A DNA stretch of 64,000 nucleotides from Meandrina meandrites. Its lineage: Eukaryota; Cnidaria; Anthozoa; Scleractinia; Meandrinidae. This document shows, in pieces, positions 1-10,603 of the stretch. The first letter of the stretch is position 1. Every line of letters begins with the position of its first letter. The notes beneath the pieces are model-generated. The model was given only the letters and a program-made list of their open reading frames with translations, was not told where the DNA came from and made no database searches. The stretch covers positions 38,941,305 to 39,005,304 of the forward strand of contig OY855908.1 in NCBI GenBank assembly GCA_963693305.1, written 5' to 3'. The translations under genes were made by a program, and so were the position numbers.

Positions 1-108
1 GGAACACCAATATGGATGCCGTGACTTTATATGAAAACGCTCTATATATGTACAATTTTCGACCGAGAATCAGCCAATAAACTTAATTAAAAAAACTGGC
101 AAAATCGA

Positions 109-179
109 TGCACTGGCCGGGAATCGAACCCGGGCCTCCCGCGTGGCAGGCGAGAATTCTACCACTGAACCACCAGTGC
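109..179 (-). tRNA. tRNA-Gly (GCC)
   Basis: A 71-nt cloverleaf reads on the minus strand. The acceptor stem GCACTGG pairs with CCAGTGC, the anticodon loop is CTGCCAC (anticodon GCC), the T-loop is TTCGATT and the discriminator is A. A T-run for Pol III termination follows on the minus strand. It matches the canonical metazoan tRNA-Gly(GCC) and has intact A and B boxes. Confidence 0.96.
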
Positions 180-239
180 TTGTTAAGACGGGGAAGAGCA
201 AATCCAACTGCCAACTCAGCTCAGTAAAGGGCCAATTAA

Positions 240-290
240 ATGTCCAGTGTTATGTATACCAGTTCAAACCCGGTTACACTCTAAAATCTT
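240..290 (+). pseudogene. tRNA-Cys remnant (T-arm half)
   Basis: The segment at about 258-287 resembles only the T-arm and 3' end of the array's tRNA-Cys (AGTTCAAACCCGGTTAC against GGTTCAATCCCGGTTGC). It lies at the position expected for the Cys gene of this unit and is followed by the same downstream sequence as the intact copies. The 5' half is unrecognisable, so the gene is dead. The rest of 180-595 is decayed array-unit sequence with no other gene. Confidence 0.6.
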
Positions 291-595
291 GTTTTTTCTT
301 TTTTCGAGCTTCATTATAGGATTCATTTTAAGTACGGCCTTAGTTTTTTATTTCACTCGTATTCTTCGTTTTTCCCTGGTTTTTCCTTTCTGTAACTCTA
401 TAGTCTCTATAGAAAAACGATGTTAAAACCTTACTGGGTGCTTGGTACTTTTACTGAAATACGCCCTTCAATTCAGCCAGTCACAAAGCACACTTCTTCA
501 TTTTATTTCTGTAAGTAGTAAGGTCAAAAATTAATCTTTTATCAAAAGAAGGGAAATGTTGTCTACTTAATTAATAAAAACCGTAGTAAAAGGGA

Positions 596-665
596 TGCAC
601 TGGCCGGGAATCGAACCCGGGCTTCCGCGTGGCAGGCGAGAATTCTACCACTGAACCACCAGTGC
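596..665 (-). pseudogene. tRNA-Gly (GCC), degenerate copy
   Basis: This copy is 70 nt instead of 71. One base is lost and one changed on the 3' side of the anticodon stem/variable loop (GCGGA where intact copies have GCGGG), which breaks the outermost anticodon-stem pair and shortens the variable region. The anticodon loop, acceptor stem and T-arm are intact. It may be transcribed, but a functional tRNA is doubtful. Confidence 0.75.
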
Positions 666-1045
666 TAGTTGGGAAATTTAATTATGAATGGAAAGAGAGA
701 ATCCAGCCACCAGCTCAGTCTCTCTACATATTTATATTTCATTTCATTGACTGGACTTCTTTGTTATAGAAATGTCTATATCATTCACACCTGCGGTTAC
801 AATGCATTCTTATCCTCTGACTTCATGGATTTTGCCTGCTCAGAGAAATGTGTTGTGTAAATTTCTCACGTATTTCACAGGTGTCACAAAAACCATTTTC
901 TTAACAAATTAATTTTTATTTAAGAGCTGCAATTTAAAGAGAGTGAAAATAAGAGCCAAAGATCCAAAGTGGAAACATTAAATATTAATCAACACACAAC
1001 CTGTACCTAACCACCATCTAAATTTTCCTTGCAGCCTGTATTCAA

Positions 1046-1117
1046 GGGGGCATAGCTCAGTGGTAGAGCATTCGACTGCAGATCGAGAGGTCACCGGTTC
1101 AATCCCGGTTGCCCCTT
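1046..1117 (+). tRNA. tRNA-Cys (GCA)
   Basis: A 72-nt cloverleaf: acceptor GGGGGCA pairs with TGCCCCT (first pair G-T), D-stem GCTC/GAGC, anticodon stem TTCGA/TCGAG around loop CTGCAGA (anticodon GCA), T-stem ACCGG/CCGGT. T-runs follow within about 15 nt as a Pol III terminator. This is the cleanest Cys copy in the array. Confidence 0.95.
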
Positions 1118-1789
1118 TAAATCCGATTTTTCCTTTTTTTCGAACTTTATTATAGAATTTATTTTAAGTACGGCCTCATTTCTTATATTTCACTCGTATT
1201 CTTCGTCCTTCCCTTCTGTAACTCTATACAAACACGATGTAAAAACCTTACTGGGTGATTGGTATTTTTACTGAAATACTGCCTTAGCCAGTCATAATGC
1301 ACGCTGCTTCATTCTATTTCTTTAAGTGGTAAGATCAAAAAATAATCGTTTATCAAATTCCTGTAAAGGAAATTGCTGTCTAATTATAATGTTGCTGAAA
1401 AAAAAAACTGGCCGCTAGGCATTTTTGCCTTGCGATCAAGTCTGGTAAAAAGCAGTAATTTGTCAGTTATTCTGCATGAATTGTAAGCAGACTAAAAATG
1501 TTTTCTGAATAATCGGATTCATTCCCTTTCCATTTTGCAATTGTTATTGTTATGATCGTGAAGTGCAGACTTCTTGAACAACAAGCTAACCAGAATTACT
1601 TTAGAAACAAGGAAAATGTTGTCTACTTAGTAACTAGAAATCCTCATTGTCCTTTATCTTCACTTTTAACGAAACAAAAGAAACACTTGGCGACAAGTCT
1701 TTTGTCTTGCCTTGCGGAGTGATCAATGCATACTTTTTGACCGAGAAGCAGCCGATAACATTAATTAATAAAAACCGTAGTAAAAGGGA

Positions 1790-1860
1790 TGCACTGGCCG
1801 GGAATCGAACCCGGGCCTCCCGCGTGGCAGGCGAGAATTCTACCACTGAACCACCAGTGC
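1790..1860 (-). tRNA. tRNA-Gly (GCC)
   Basis: The 71-nt sequence is identical to the canonical copy at 109-179. Downstream on the minus strand is TCCCTTTTACT and then a run of five T, suitable for Pol III termination. Flanks match those of the 3714 copy almost base for base. Confidence 0.96.
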
Positions 1861-2241
1861 TAGTTGGAAAATTTGATTATGAAAGGAAAGAGAGAATCCA
1901 ACTGGCAGCTCAGTCTCTCTACATATTTATATTTCATTTCATTGACTGGACTTTTTTGTTATAGAAATGTCTATATCATTCACACCTGCGGTTATAATGC
2001 ATTCTTATCCTTTGACTTCATGGATTTTGCCTGCTCATAGAAATGTGTTATGTAAATTTCTCACGTATTTCACAGGTGTCACAAAAAAACATTTTCTTAA
2101 CAAATTAATTTTTATTTAAGGGCTGCAATTTAAAAAGAGTGAAAATAACAACCAAAGATCCAAAGAGGAAACATTAAATATTAATCAACACACAACCTGT
2201 ACCTAACCACCATCTAAATTCTCCTTGCAACCTGTATTCAA

Positions 2242-2313
2242 GGGGGCATAGCTCAGTGGTAGAGCATTCGACTGCAGATGGAGAGGTCACCGGTTCAATC
2301 CCGGTTGCCCCTT
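2242..2313 (+). tRNA. tRNA-Cys (GCA), one anticodon-stem mismatch
   Basis: It has the same 72-nt sequence as the 1046 copy except that the 3' anticodon stem reads TGGAG instead of TCGAG, giving a G-G mismatch in the fourth pair. The anticodon and all other arms are intact. It is possibly functional, but this looks like early decay. Confidence 0.8.
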
Positions 2314-2491
2314 CAAATCCGATTTTTCCTTTTTTTCGAACTTTATTATAGAATTCATTTTAAGTACGGCCTCATTTCTTATATTTCACTCGTATTCTTC
2401 GTTCTTCCTTTCTGTAACTCTATACAAACACGGTGTAAAAACCTTACTGGGTGCTTGGTACTTTTACTGAAATACGGCCTTAGCCAGTCAT

Positions 2492-2711
2492 GGTAGGTAG
2501 GTAGCAGTTTTTTTGTGAAATACACTTAGCTTTTGTGAGCCCAGCAAGCTAGACTCACCAGCTAGTTTCCAGGTATAACACACTTATAATAGTTAAAAAT
2601 AATAATAATAGATAATAATAAAATGAAAATACAAAACTTTATTGAGCACTTTTCATACAAACTTGAATCTTAAGTGTATGTGGTTAAAAATGTATATATA
2701 CTATATAATAG

Positions 2712-2765
<54 letters not shown>

Positions 2766-3212
2766 GTAATAACAATAATAACACGTCGATAACGTACTGA
2801 ACAGAAATTAAAAATGCCTAATGCTAATTTGAACAACACGTAAGTAATATTACAAGTAAGAAATGAAATGGGAAAAACGTTGTCGTCATAATAGACCTGA
2901 CAGATCGAGTGTTCTAATGCTATTTTTGAACGCTTTTAGAGTTTGATTAGTTCTACTTGAATCTGGTAACAAGTTTCAGAGTTTTGGAGCCATAAACCTC
3001 CACGATTTTAGGCCGTAAGTTGTAGTGCTGACCTTTGGCTGCTTTAAAATGTCACTTCCTCTCAGATTGTATTTATTATTTCTCAGTCCGATCAGATCTT
3101 TAATAGTTTTTGGTGCATGCTCATTATTAATAACGTTGAAGACGGTGGAAACTATTTTTGCGAGGCGTTGATTCTCAAGTGATGGTAATCCTATCCTGTT
3201 TAGTAGTTTAGT
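2492..3212 (-). mobile_element. 5'-truncated LINE (non-LTR retrotransposon) 3' end
   Basis: On the minus strand an open frame (2976-3218) encodes the C-terminal region of a non-LTR reverse transcriptase, including GLRNNKYNLRGSDIL and KVSTTTYGLKSWRFMAPKL. The frame continues past one TGA (about 2973-2975, where related proteins usually have Trp) into NLLPDSSRTNQTLKAFKNSI and stops near 2892. The 3' region holds an (AAT)n tract, and the end nearest 2492 is a CTAC repeat. The hexamer AGTCAT occurs at 2486-2491 and 3213-3218, flanking the insert, and is a likely target-site duplication. The unit starting at 596 lacks this segment, so it is an insertion. The element is dead. Confidence 0.85.
2711..2765. 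repeat. (AAT)n microsatellite
   Basis: An uninterrupted AAT/TAA trinucleotide run inside the LINE 3' region. A second copy lies at about 5081-5128 in the duplicated LINE tail, with slightly different length and interruptions. Confidence 0.95.
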
Positions 3213-3713
3213 AGTCATAATGCACGCTTCTTCATTCTATTTCTTTAAGTAGTAAGATCAAAAAATAATCGTTTATCAAAATCCTGTAAAGGAAATTGCT
3301 GTCTAATTATAATGTTGCTTAAAAAAAAAAACTGTCCGCTAGGCATTTTTGCCTTGCGATCAAGTCCGGTAAAAAGCAGTAATTTGTCAGTTATTCAGCA
3401 TGAATTGTAAGCAGACTAAAAACGTTTTCTGAATAATCGGATTCATTCCCTTTCCATTTTGCAATCGTTATTGTTATGATCGTGAAGTGCAGACTTCTTG
3501 AACAACAAGCTAACCAGAATTACTTTAGAAACAAGGAAAATGTTGTCTACTTAGTAACTAGAAATCCTCATTGTCCTTTATCTTCACTTTTAACGAAACA
3601 AAAGAAACACTTGGCGACAAGTCTTTTGTCTTGCCTTGCGGAGTGATCAATGCATACTTTTTGACCGAGAAGCAGCCGATAACATTAATTAATAAAAACC
3701 GTAGCAAAAGCGA

Positions 3714-3784
3714 TGCACTGGCCGGGAATCGAACCCGGGCCTCCCGCGTGGCAGGCGAGAATTCTACCACTGAACCACCAGTGC
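3714..3784 (-). tRNA. tRNA-Gly (GCC)
   Basis: Canonical 71-nt copy, identical in the tRNA body to 109-179 and 1790-1860. T-run terminators lie downstream on the minus strand. Confidence 0.96.
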
Positions 3785-4026
3785 TAGTTGGAAAATTTGA
3801 TTATGAATGGAAAGAGAGAATCCAACTGGCAGCTCAGTCTCTCTACATATTTATATTTCATTTCATTGACTGGACTTCTTTGTTATAGAAATGTCTATAT
3901 CATTCACACCTGCGGTTATAATGCATTCTTATCCTTTGACTTCATGGATTTTGCCTGCTCAGAGAAATGTGTTATGTAAATTGCTCACGTATTTCACAGG
4001 TATCACAAAAACCATTTTCTTAACAA

Positions 4027-4560
4027 AACCAAGCATTATGTCAAGGCATAATGTTATTTATGTCGATGCAATGACCCATTGTAGTCTTGGCGCATATTTG
4101 TTCATCCGACGGTGGTTTATCATATCACATAACAGTCAATCATAACTTGGCGTACCGGTGTATAAAGATCTGGTCGCCCTCGCATTAATTCCCTCTTGCT
4201 TTCACCACCACAGCGATTGCATCTCTTGGAACAACACATTTTTACCTCCCTCCGCTCCCCTAACGTTGTATGTCGGATTACCATCTATGCGTACTTTCTT
4301 CTAATCAAAGGGGGGCGCCTTTTTTCGCCCCACCTTTGCTGAACATGATATTCTATTTAGCATGTACATTGTCAACTAATGCACTTTTAGTTGATTTTCA
4401 ATTAAAACTGCCACAACATAGTAGTGGCCAAATAACTCCAACATACGAGTATATATATTTGTTGTAAACCCTATCATCTTCAGCAAACTAGCACGACCCC
4501 ACACAGAGCTCCCGAATTACGTTCAGCCTGGTCAAGTAAAATGTATCGGCAAAAATTAAT
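4027..4560. other. Unit-specific insert/replacement of unknown origin
   Basis: In the units at 596 and 1790 the Gly-Cys spacer is about 381 bp. Here it is 824 bp because about 130 bp of unit sequence is replaced by about 530 bp with no counterpart elsewhere in the array. Unit homology resumes at GTACCTAACCACC (4566). The insert contains a small GC hairpin (GGGGGGCGCC, six T, CGCCCC at about 4312-4332) and no convincing ORF. Terminal repeats were not found. Confidence 0.55.
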
Positions 4561-4608
4561 TTTTTGTACCTAACCACCATCTAAATTCTCCTTGTAACCT
4601 GTATTCAA

Positions 4609-4680
4609 GGGGGCATAGCTCAGTGGTATAGCATTCGACTGCAGATCGAGAGGTCACCGGTTCAATCCCGGTTGCCCCTT
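4609..4680 (+). tRNA. tRNA-Cys (GCA), D-stem mismatch
   Basis: 72 nt like the 1046 copy, but GGTATAGC replaces GGTAGAGC. This breaks the innermost D-stem pair and also changes the A box. The anticodon GCA and the T-arm are intact. Function is uncertain. Confidence 0.75.
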
Positions 4681-4858
4681 TAAATCCGATTTTTCCTTTT
4701 TTTCGAACTTTATTATAGAATTTATTTTAAGTACGGCCTCATTTCTTATATTTCACTCGTATTCTTCGTTCTTCCTTTCTGTAACTCTATACAAACACGG
4801 TGTAAAAACCTTACTGGGTGCTTGGTACTTTTACTGAAATACGGCCTTAGCCAGTCAT

Positions 4859-5078
4859 GGTAGGTAGGTAGCAGTTTTTTTTTGAAATACACTTAGCTTT
4901 TGTGAGCCCAGCAAGCTAGACTCACCAGCTAGTTTCCAGGTATAACACACTTATAATAGTTAAAAATAATAATAATAGATAATAATAAAATGAAAATACA
5001 AAACTTTATTGAGCACTTTTCATACAAACTTGAATCTTAAGTGTATGTGGTTAAAAATGTATATATACTATATAATAG

Positions 5079-5128
<50 letters not shown>

Positions 5129-5218
5129 AATACTAATAACAATAATAAAACATTGATAACGTACTGAACAGAAATTAAAAATGCCTAATGCTAATTTGAA
5201 CAACACGTAAGTAATATT
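4859..5218 (-). repeat. Second copy of the LINE 3' tail, truncated by a rearrangement
   Basis: The segment repeats 2492-2852 almost exactly (GGTA repeats, the CACACTTATAATAG stretch, the AAT tract). It stops abruptly near 5218 and is joined to array sequence that normally follows a tRNA-Cys (TTTTTCGA...). The LINE inserted before this unit was copied, and a later deletion or unequal exchange fused two units here. Confidence 0.8.
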
Positions 5219-5667
5219 TTTTCGACCTTGATTATAGAATTCATTTTAAGTACGGCCTCATTTCTTATATTTCACTCGTATTCTTCGTTCTTCCCCTCTG
5301 TAACTCTATAGAAACACGATGTAAAAACCTTACTGGGTGCTTGGTACTTTTACTGAGATACGGCCTTAGCCAGTCATAAAGCATACTTCTTCATTCTATC
5401 TTTTTTGAAGTAAAATAAAAAATTAACCGCTTATGAAAATCCTGTAAAGGAAGTCAGTTCAGTTCAATTGCTGTTTAATTATAATGTTGCTGAAAAAAAA
5501 ACTGGCCGCTAGAAATTTTTGCTTTGGATCAAGTTAAGTAAAATGTAGTAATTTATCAGTTGTGAGTCACTTTCTGCATGAATTGTAAGCAGACTACAAC
5601 AGTTTTCTGAATAATCGGATTCATTTGCTTTCCATTTCGCAACTGTAATTGTTATGGTCATGAATTT

Positions 5668-6484
5668 GGGCCGATTCGCACTAGCGGACAAGTTTTAAAT
5701 GTCGTAACATTTTTGACAAAAACAAAATTGTCGCGAAAAGTCAGAGACATTTTGAAGAAAACAAAAGGTGTAATTATTAGTATAATAGCTCTGCACGTGC
5801 TTCTGGCATCCTTGTACATTTCTCGGCAAGGTCGTCTTGTGCAAACATCAAATAATCAGGCAGATCCACGTGTGAAAAATTTTAAAACAATTTGCATTTG
5901 AAGTGCGCGTGTACTGAAGCTTTTTGTGCTCCTGCAGGGACAATGTTGCAAGAAAACTATTACTTTTCCCCCCATTTATCGGCACAAACTGGTTCCCTTC
6001 GATTTCTTTTGTTCCAACCCCGGTATTACCATCCTCCCACGACCTCACCTCGGCACACAAACGTGTTTTGCCGCCTGTCGTGGAAAAATTTCGCGTGTTG
6101 TTTTTAGTACAATCCAGACCAAACACAATAGCCAATCAACAACGTATTGTTATCTGGCATTACGAGGGGCGTTGGAATGCGACTTGTCTTGAATTGTCTT
6201 TTCTTGAGGCAGGACATCGGCCCCTTTGAAGATTTGACCGTTTTGACAAAATTTTCCCTTGTCCAACAAGTCGTTCGCCCTTGTTTTTTCGATTGTTTGA
6301 CAAAATGTATCGCGCGTGCAACGCGGACCAATCATAAGACAACTGCTTCTTGGTTTTCCTGAATTGTTGGACAAATTCTAGGTCTCAAAAAAACGTATTC
6401 GCACTTGTTTTCTGTAACAAGTGACACACAAGTGATGAAATCTACCAATTTTTACAAAATTTGTCCGCTAGTGCGAATTGGCCC
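5668..6484. mobile_element. Non-autonomous terminal-inverted-repeat element (MITE-like)
   Basis: The left end (5668 onward, GGGCCGATTCGCACTAGCGG) and right end (to 6484, reverse complement GGGCCAATTCGCACTAGCGG) form inverted repeats of about 28 bp. Other array units lack this roughly 817-bp segment between the GTTATGRTC flank and the ACTTCTTG flank, confirming it as an insertion. Inside are several overlapping short ORFs with no recognisable transposase and repeated GACAAAATTT/TTTTGTC-type words near the ends. Superfamily not assigned; no clear target-site duplication seen. Confidence 0.75.
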
Positions 6485-6710
6485 TATCTCACTTCTTGGA
6501 AAACTAGCTAACCAGAATTTAATTCGAAACAAGGCAAATATTGTCGCCTTCGTAACTAGAAATCCTCTGCATCCTTATCTTCACTTTTGACGAAACAAAA
6601 GAAACACTGGCGACAAGTCTTTTTGTCTTGCCTTGCAGAGCGACCAATGTACATTTTTCGGCCAAGAAGCAGCCAATAAATTTAATAAATAAAAACCGTA
6701 GCAAAAAGGT

Positions 6711-6781
6711 TGCACTAGCCGGGAATCGAACCCGGGACTCCTGCGTGGCAGGGGAGAATTCTACCACTGAACCACCAGTGC
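6711..6781 (-). pseudogene. tRNA-Gly (GCC), degenerate copy
   Basis: 71 nt with anticodon GCC, but the anticodon stem reads CTCCC against GCAGG with two mismatched pairs, and the acceptor 3' side has CTAGTGC (G-T wobble). Most diverged Gly copy of the array; probably non-functional. Confidence 0.75.
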
Positions 6782-8087
6782 TAGTTAACAGAACTGATAG
6801 TGATTGGAAAGAGAGAATCCAACTGCCAGCTCTGCCTCTTTACATATTTCATTGACTGTACTACTTTATTATAGAAATGTCTATATCAATCACACCTGCG
6901 GTTGCTTTATAAACACGAGGGTTTTGTTAATTCATCACGTCTTATAGAAACAGCGAAACAAAAAACCTTTAAAAAAAGGGTGAAAGGACGAGAGGACGGC
7001 TGACAGTGTTCAGACTATACGAATTGTCACTACAAGTCTATTACATGGTCATAGCAAACTAGCCTATGAAGTTCAATAAAAAATGTACAATGATAAAACT
7101 TCAAGAAAATTATTATTTCAAATTTGAGTTGACCTAAAGAAAACTAAGAACATCTTAAGACGCCACTATTGGAATCGTTGCATAGCAGTTTTGTAATTTC
7201 ACATGTGGTTTATGAGATAACGCCAGAATTGAGGATTAGGAATTGCATTGCGCATCCTTGCTGCGCATAATTTCTCGCGTCATTTAGCGCGCGCAAAAGC
7301 GCGTCCCAGAAGCGCGCGCACACAACATTACGGGATTTCCTTCAGGTTATACTCGGCAGGGAAATAAATGGTCATTTTTAAGCAATGACGTTATGTCATC
7401 GCTTAATGTCGTCGTGCGAGTGGACGGGATGTGTTTTCTGTTGTCTGTTGCGATCGACTGATCTGTAGAACCGAATAGGATTGGGAACTAACTTCAGGAA
7501 TAACCGTCAGTAGCAAAAAAATCAATTTTAACTCAACAAGAAAACACCGCGTATAACTCAAAGCAAAATATTCCCGGGCAGTTAGAAAGGACTAATTTTA
7601 AGTATAAACGAAAGAGGCATTTATATTTGATGTGTTTTATTAGATTTAGTAAGCAGAAATCTTTAATTTTTTTAAAACAAAAACTACAGTTGAGATATTG
7701 TACGGCTCAGCTGTTAAGACATATTTGGACCAATTTCGATTGTTAACTTTAGTTTTCAACTTAAGGAGTGCAACGAAAATTTCTTGTATGAGTCGACTTC
7801 ATTAAAGTTCCATGCGCTACGGAAATCTTCGATCGCACGTCACAAGCAATTAGATTTATTAAAAATAAAGGCCATGGTCAAACGTCGAACTTCATATGAG
7901 TCGAACCTAATGCCACTGAACACTTGGATTAAGTTCGACTCATGTGAAGTTCGACGTAACTTGACCATGGCCTAAGAATGAAAGCTTATTCTGTAGATAT
8001 TTATTGCTATAAAATGGACCAAAGGGTTCTTTGAATCAAACTATCTGTAACAAGAAAGTGGAAAGAGATAATATGAAACAACACTAT
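6782..8087. other. Intergenic, no gene seen
   Basis: Array-unit homology fades out by about 6910. The rest is AT-rich DNA with a GCGCGC-containing patch at 7280-7330 and a long perfect-type hairpin (listed separately). No ORF shows recognisable protein features. Confidence 0.6.
7869..7973. repeat. Long hairpin (43-46 nt arms, 16-nt loop)
   Basis: The left arm 7869-7911 (starts AGGCCATGGTCAA) and right arm 7928-7973 (ends TTGACCATGGCCT) are complementary except for one 3-nt bulge, one wobble and one mismatch. The loop is 16 nt. It could be a tiny fold-back element or a precursor of small RNA; the sequence alone does not decide. Confidence 0.85.
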
Positions 8088-8158
8088 GGGGGACAACCGG
8101 ATTTGAACGTGTGATGTCGATCTGCAGTCGAATGTTGTCACTGATATACGGTTATACC
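8088..8158 (-). pseudogene. tRNA-Cys pseudogene
   Basis: The minus strand resembles the array tRNA-Cys across its whole length. The core GACTGCAGATCGA with anticodon GCA is intact, while the D-arm, T-loop and acceptor have many changes (for example GTGATATACGG in place of the D-arm complement). An isolated, clearly decayed copy about 1.4 kb beyond the array. Confidence 0.7.
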
Positions 8159-10603
8159 CGGCCTTTTTCAACCGAACAGGGTAAAATTTATAAAAAGCCC
8201 AAGAATAACACAACCTGATAATGGCTTTCTAGACGGCGTGTCACCAATATCATGATATTATTAAGCGAGTGTAAAAATCAGTAACTGATGATCTGAAAAC
8301 AATACAAATTTCAATATTTGCCTTGTTGTGCTTTATTCAAGCGTGAGTTATAAGCAAGTTTATGCAGATTGCCTGACCATGTCACACGCTCCATTTCGTT
8401 CAATTGTTCTGTTACGCACCAATATTACAAGCATCTGATATAACGTTGCCCAACATTTCATTTGACGGATTCAATTCAAGGTTCACAGCCTGCCGATTCA
8501 AGTTTTTCGAGGACCTTTAAGGTTTGTACCTACTGATAAAGCGACTGACACTTAAGTTTGTGACTGAAAAGGCATAGTTTGCTGTTAGTTAGTGCCACGC
8601 AGGAAAATGTGACAACTAGACAAACTTTTTATTTACTCGATATCCGATTTTTTCGATCATGGCGTTTGCATCAGGAGCGGTAAGACTAACCATGATTTCT
8701 TGTTGCATGTGTTACACCTGTTATTGTTGTTTGAATTACCACCTCAAGTTACTTTAACGTGTATTAGCGCGCAAATTAGAGCAACTTGAAAACTGTTGTG
8801 ACATAAGTCAATCATTTTGTCCCTTGTGATGGTCGATTGGCAGTCTAACGGAAGGTTTTTGGGAGATACTACGCGTCCAATGAACTGATCATGGACTTTC
8901 AGCCGGTGCGCTGTTTAACGAGCAGAACAGCGAGCCTGTGCTAGCTAGAAGCACAGGGTTATTGTTTCTTGGCTAGCTAGAAGTACAGGGTCATTGTTTC
9001 CTGGCAGTCGGACAGGATAACAGCAAGGACTCTCACAGATCTGGAGCTCTCTTGTGAATTTTATTGTTCGTTGAATAAACCTCATAGTAACTCAAGGGAA
9101 GCTTAAGGTAACTTGGTGGTAGTTTAAGGTAGCTCAAATTTTGTACAGTACAAGGTATATACAGTACAATTATATACGTTTATAGCGTGACAATTTAATA
9201 GTACCAGGTGAAATTACAAGTTAAAATGAAGCTACAACAAAACAAACAACCACACTGAGTTTTATCAATTTCGATCTATGGGAAGGTAATTGCCAGACAC
9301 TTAATTCTTCCCTTCAAGATTACTCAAGATGTAAGTAAACAATACTGTCACTTTCAAATGTGCTTACTTTGCATTTTGCAACATGCGACATGAATTAATT
9401 ACCGATACAACAGGAATACAACATACAGACAACGGTTCGTAAGACTTGAAGAGAGATTCCACAAACGTTTAATACGAGTTTAACAATAATAGCGCATTAC
9501 AGAAGCTTGAAACGTTCCTCTCTGGTTACGGGTCTGGCGGCGAGTTTAAATCCAATGTAATTTGAATTGCTTTCTAGAAACCGTCTGTTCAAGCCGCCAA
9601 TTCAAACAACACGGAGTATGATTAATTATGCATTTCCTGAGAGATAACGCTTAGTTTGCAATTCTTAGCTGAGAGCGGAAAACAGTCAGTTGGCAACTAA
9701 ACAAACTATTTCATCGTTATGTTTTATCACTGCAATGTAGCAACTGCACTGGAGTGCCACTGAAAAGCAAAAACAAGTTTTACTAATTCATTCAGAACGG
9801 CAAACGGTTTGGTAAAGGTTTATTTATGTACGTCATATATTGAACGGGTAGAAAGCTAAGCTACTGGTTTCATTCACTTCACACTCACCGAAGAACTCTA
9901 TAAAACCATATATGTGTATCCACCAGCAAGTGATGCCGGTTTTAGATGTTTTATCATTCTGTGAGTGTCAAGTTTCCCCGCATCAACTGGAAATTTACAT
10001 TTACAAAAGAGTTGCGCGATGCAGGTTGCTGACTCATCAATTCAAATATTTTTAAGAATGACGTCAACTTGCTGAGTCAGATATTTATTTGTGAACTTTA
10101 TTGCTTGTATTTTTCCTTATATTCTAGTAACTAGTCGAATTATATAAAAGTGGACATTTGCAAGTTCACATTTTATCTAACAATGACATGGATATGAAAT
10201 GTATGCCTATTCAAGCGAAAGAAGAAAACAATTGGTAATGAATCATATATTTTTGTTATATCCGTGTATTGTGACTGAATGTTTTAATTTACATACTTCA
10301 CGCAAAATTGTGATGACGTTTAAGGGAGATTTAGACGGCACAATTTTGCCTACGGTTTATCGCATGCGATACGTTTACGCCGCTACAGAATTATTGAGAC
10401 GTCTTCAGTGCTATAGCATGGTCTCAATCTACTAATTTGATAAAGTGAACCGCTTAACCTTCAAACCAATAGAAATCAACAGTTTGCATCTGTCTGACTG
10501 AAAAATAGCACGAGATAGTAAAGTGACAACTCCTCATTATGTTTTTACAGGTATTCCTAGATCTTAAGTGGACATTAGTTGAATCCAGTACATAAAAAGA
10601 GGG
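8159..10603. other. Intergenic / 5' region of the HEPN-NB-ARC gene
   Basis: No long ORF is supported. It holds a 32-bp direct duplication (8940-9003). A short reading frame ATG-GCG-TTT-GCA-TCA-GGA-GCG at 8659-8679 is followed directly by GTAAGA and could be a first coding exon. A good splice acceptor (TTATGTTTTTACAG) ends at 10550, 53 nt before the ATG used below. Confidence 0.5.
8940..9003. repeat. 32-bp direct tandem duplication
   Basis: GCTAGCTAGAAGCACAGGGT... at 8940-8971 is repeated at 8972-9003 with three substitutions. Confidence 0.9.

Larger units (their letters stand above)
1..6910. repeat. Tandem array of tRNA-Gly/tRNA-Cys units
   Basis: A unit of about 1195 bp recurs: minus-strand tRNA-Gly, about 380 bp, plus-strand tRNA-Cys, then about 670 bp to the next tRNA-Gly. 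Gly copies begin at 109, 596, 1790, 3714 and 6711; Cys copies at 1046, 2242 and 4609. Spacing 596 to 1790 is 1194 bp and 1046 to 2242 is 1196 bp. The 1790 to 3714 spacing is longer because a LINE is inserted. Flanks are nearly identical between the 1790 and 3714 units, so the duplication is recent. The last unit (about 5219-6781) begins downstream of where its Cys gene should be and is the most diverged. Confidence 0.9.

Noticed and set aside
1634..1964. Identical 70- and 105-codon open frames repeated at 1634-1964 and 3558-3888
   Set aside because: They run through tRNA-Gly genes; the peptide (for example ALAGNRTRASRVAGENSTTEPP) is a translation of tRNA sequence and recurs at every Gly copy.
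5848..6374. Seven overlapping ORFs on both strands
   Set aside because: They lie inside the TIR element, overlap one another in many frames and resemble no protein.
8940..9003. Possible CRISPR-like or longer minisatellite array
   Set aside because: Only two adjacent copies without spacers, in a eukaryotic genome.
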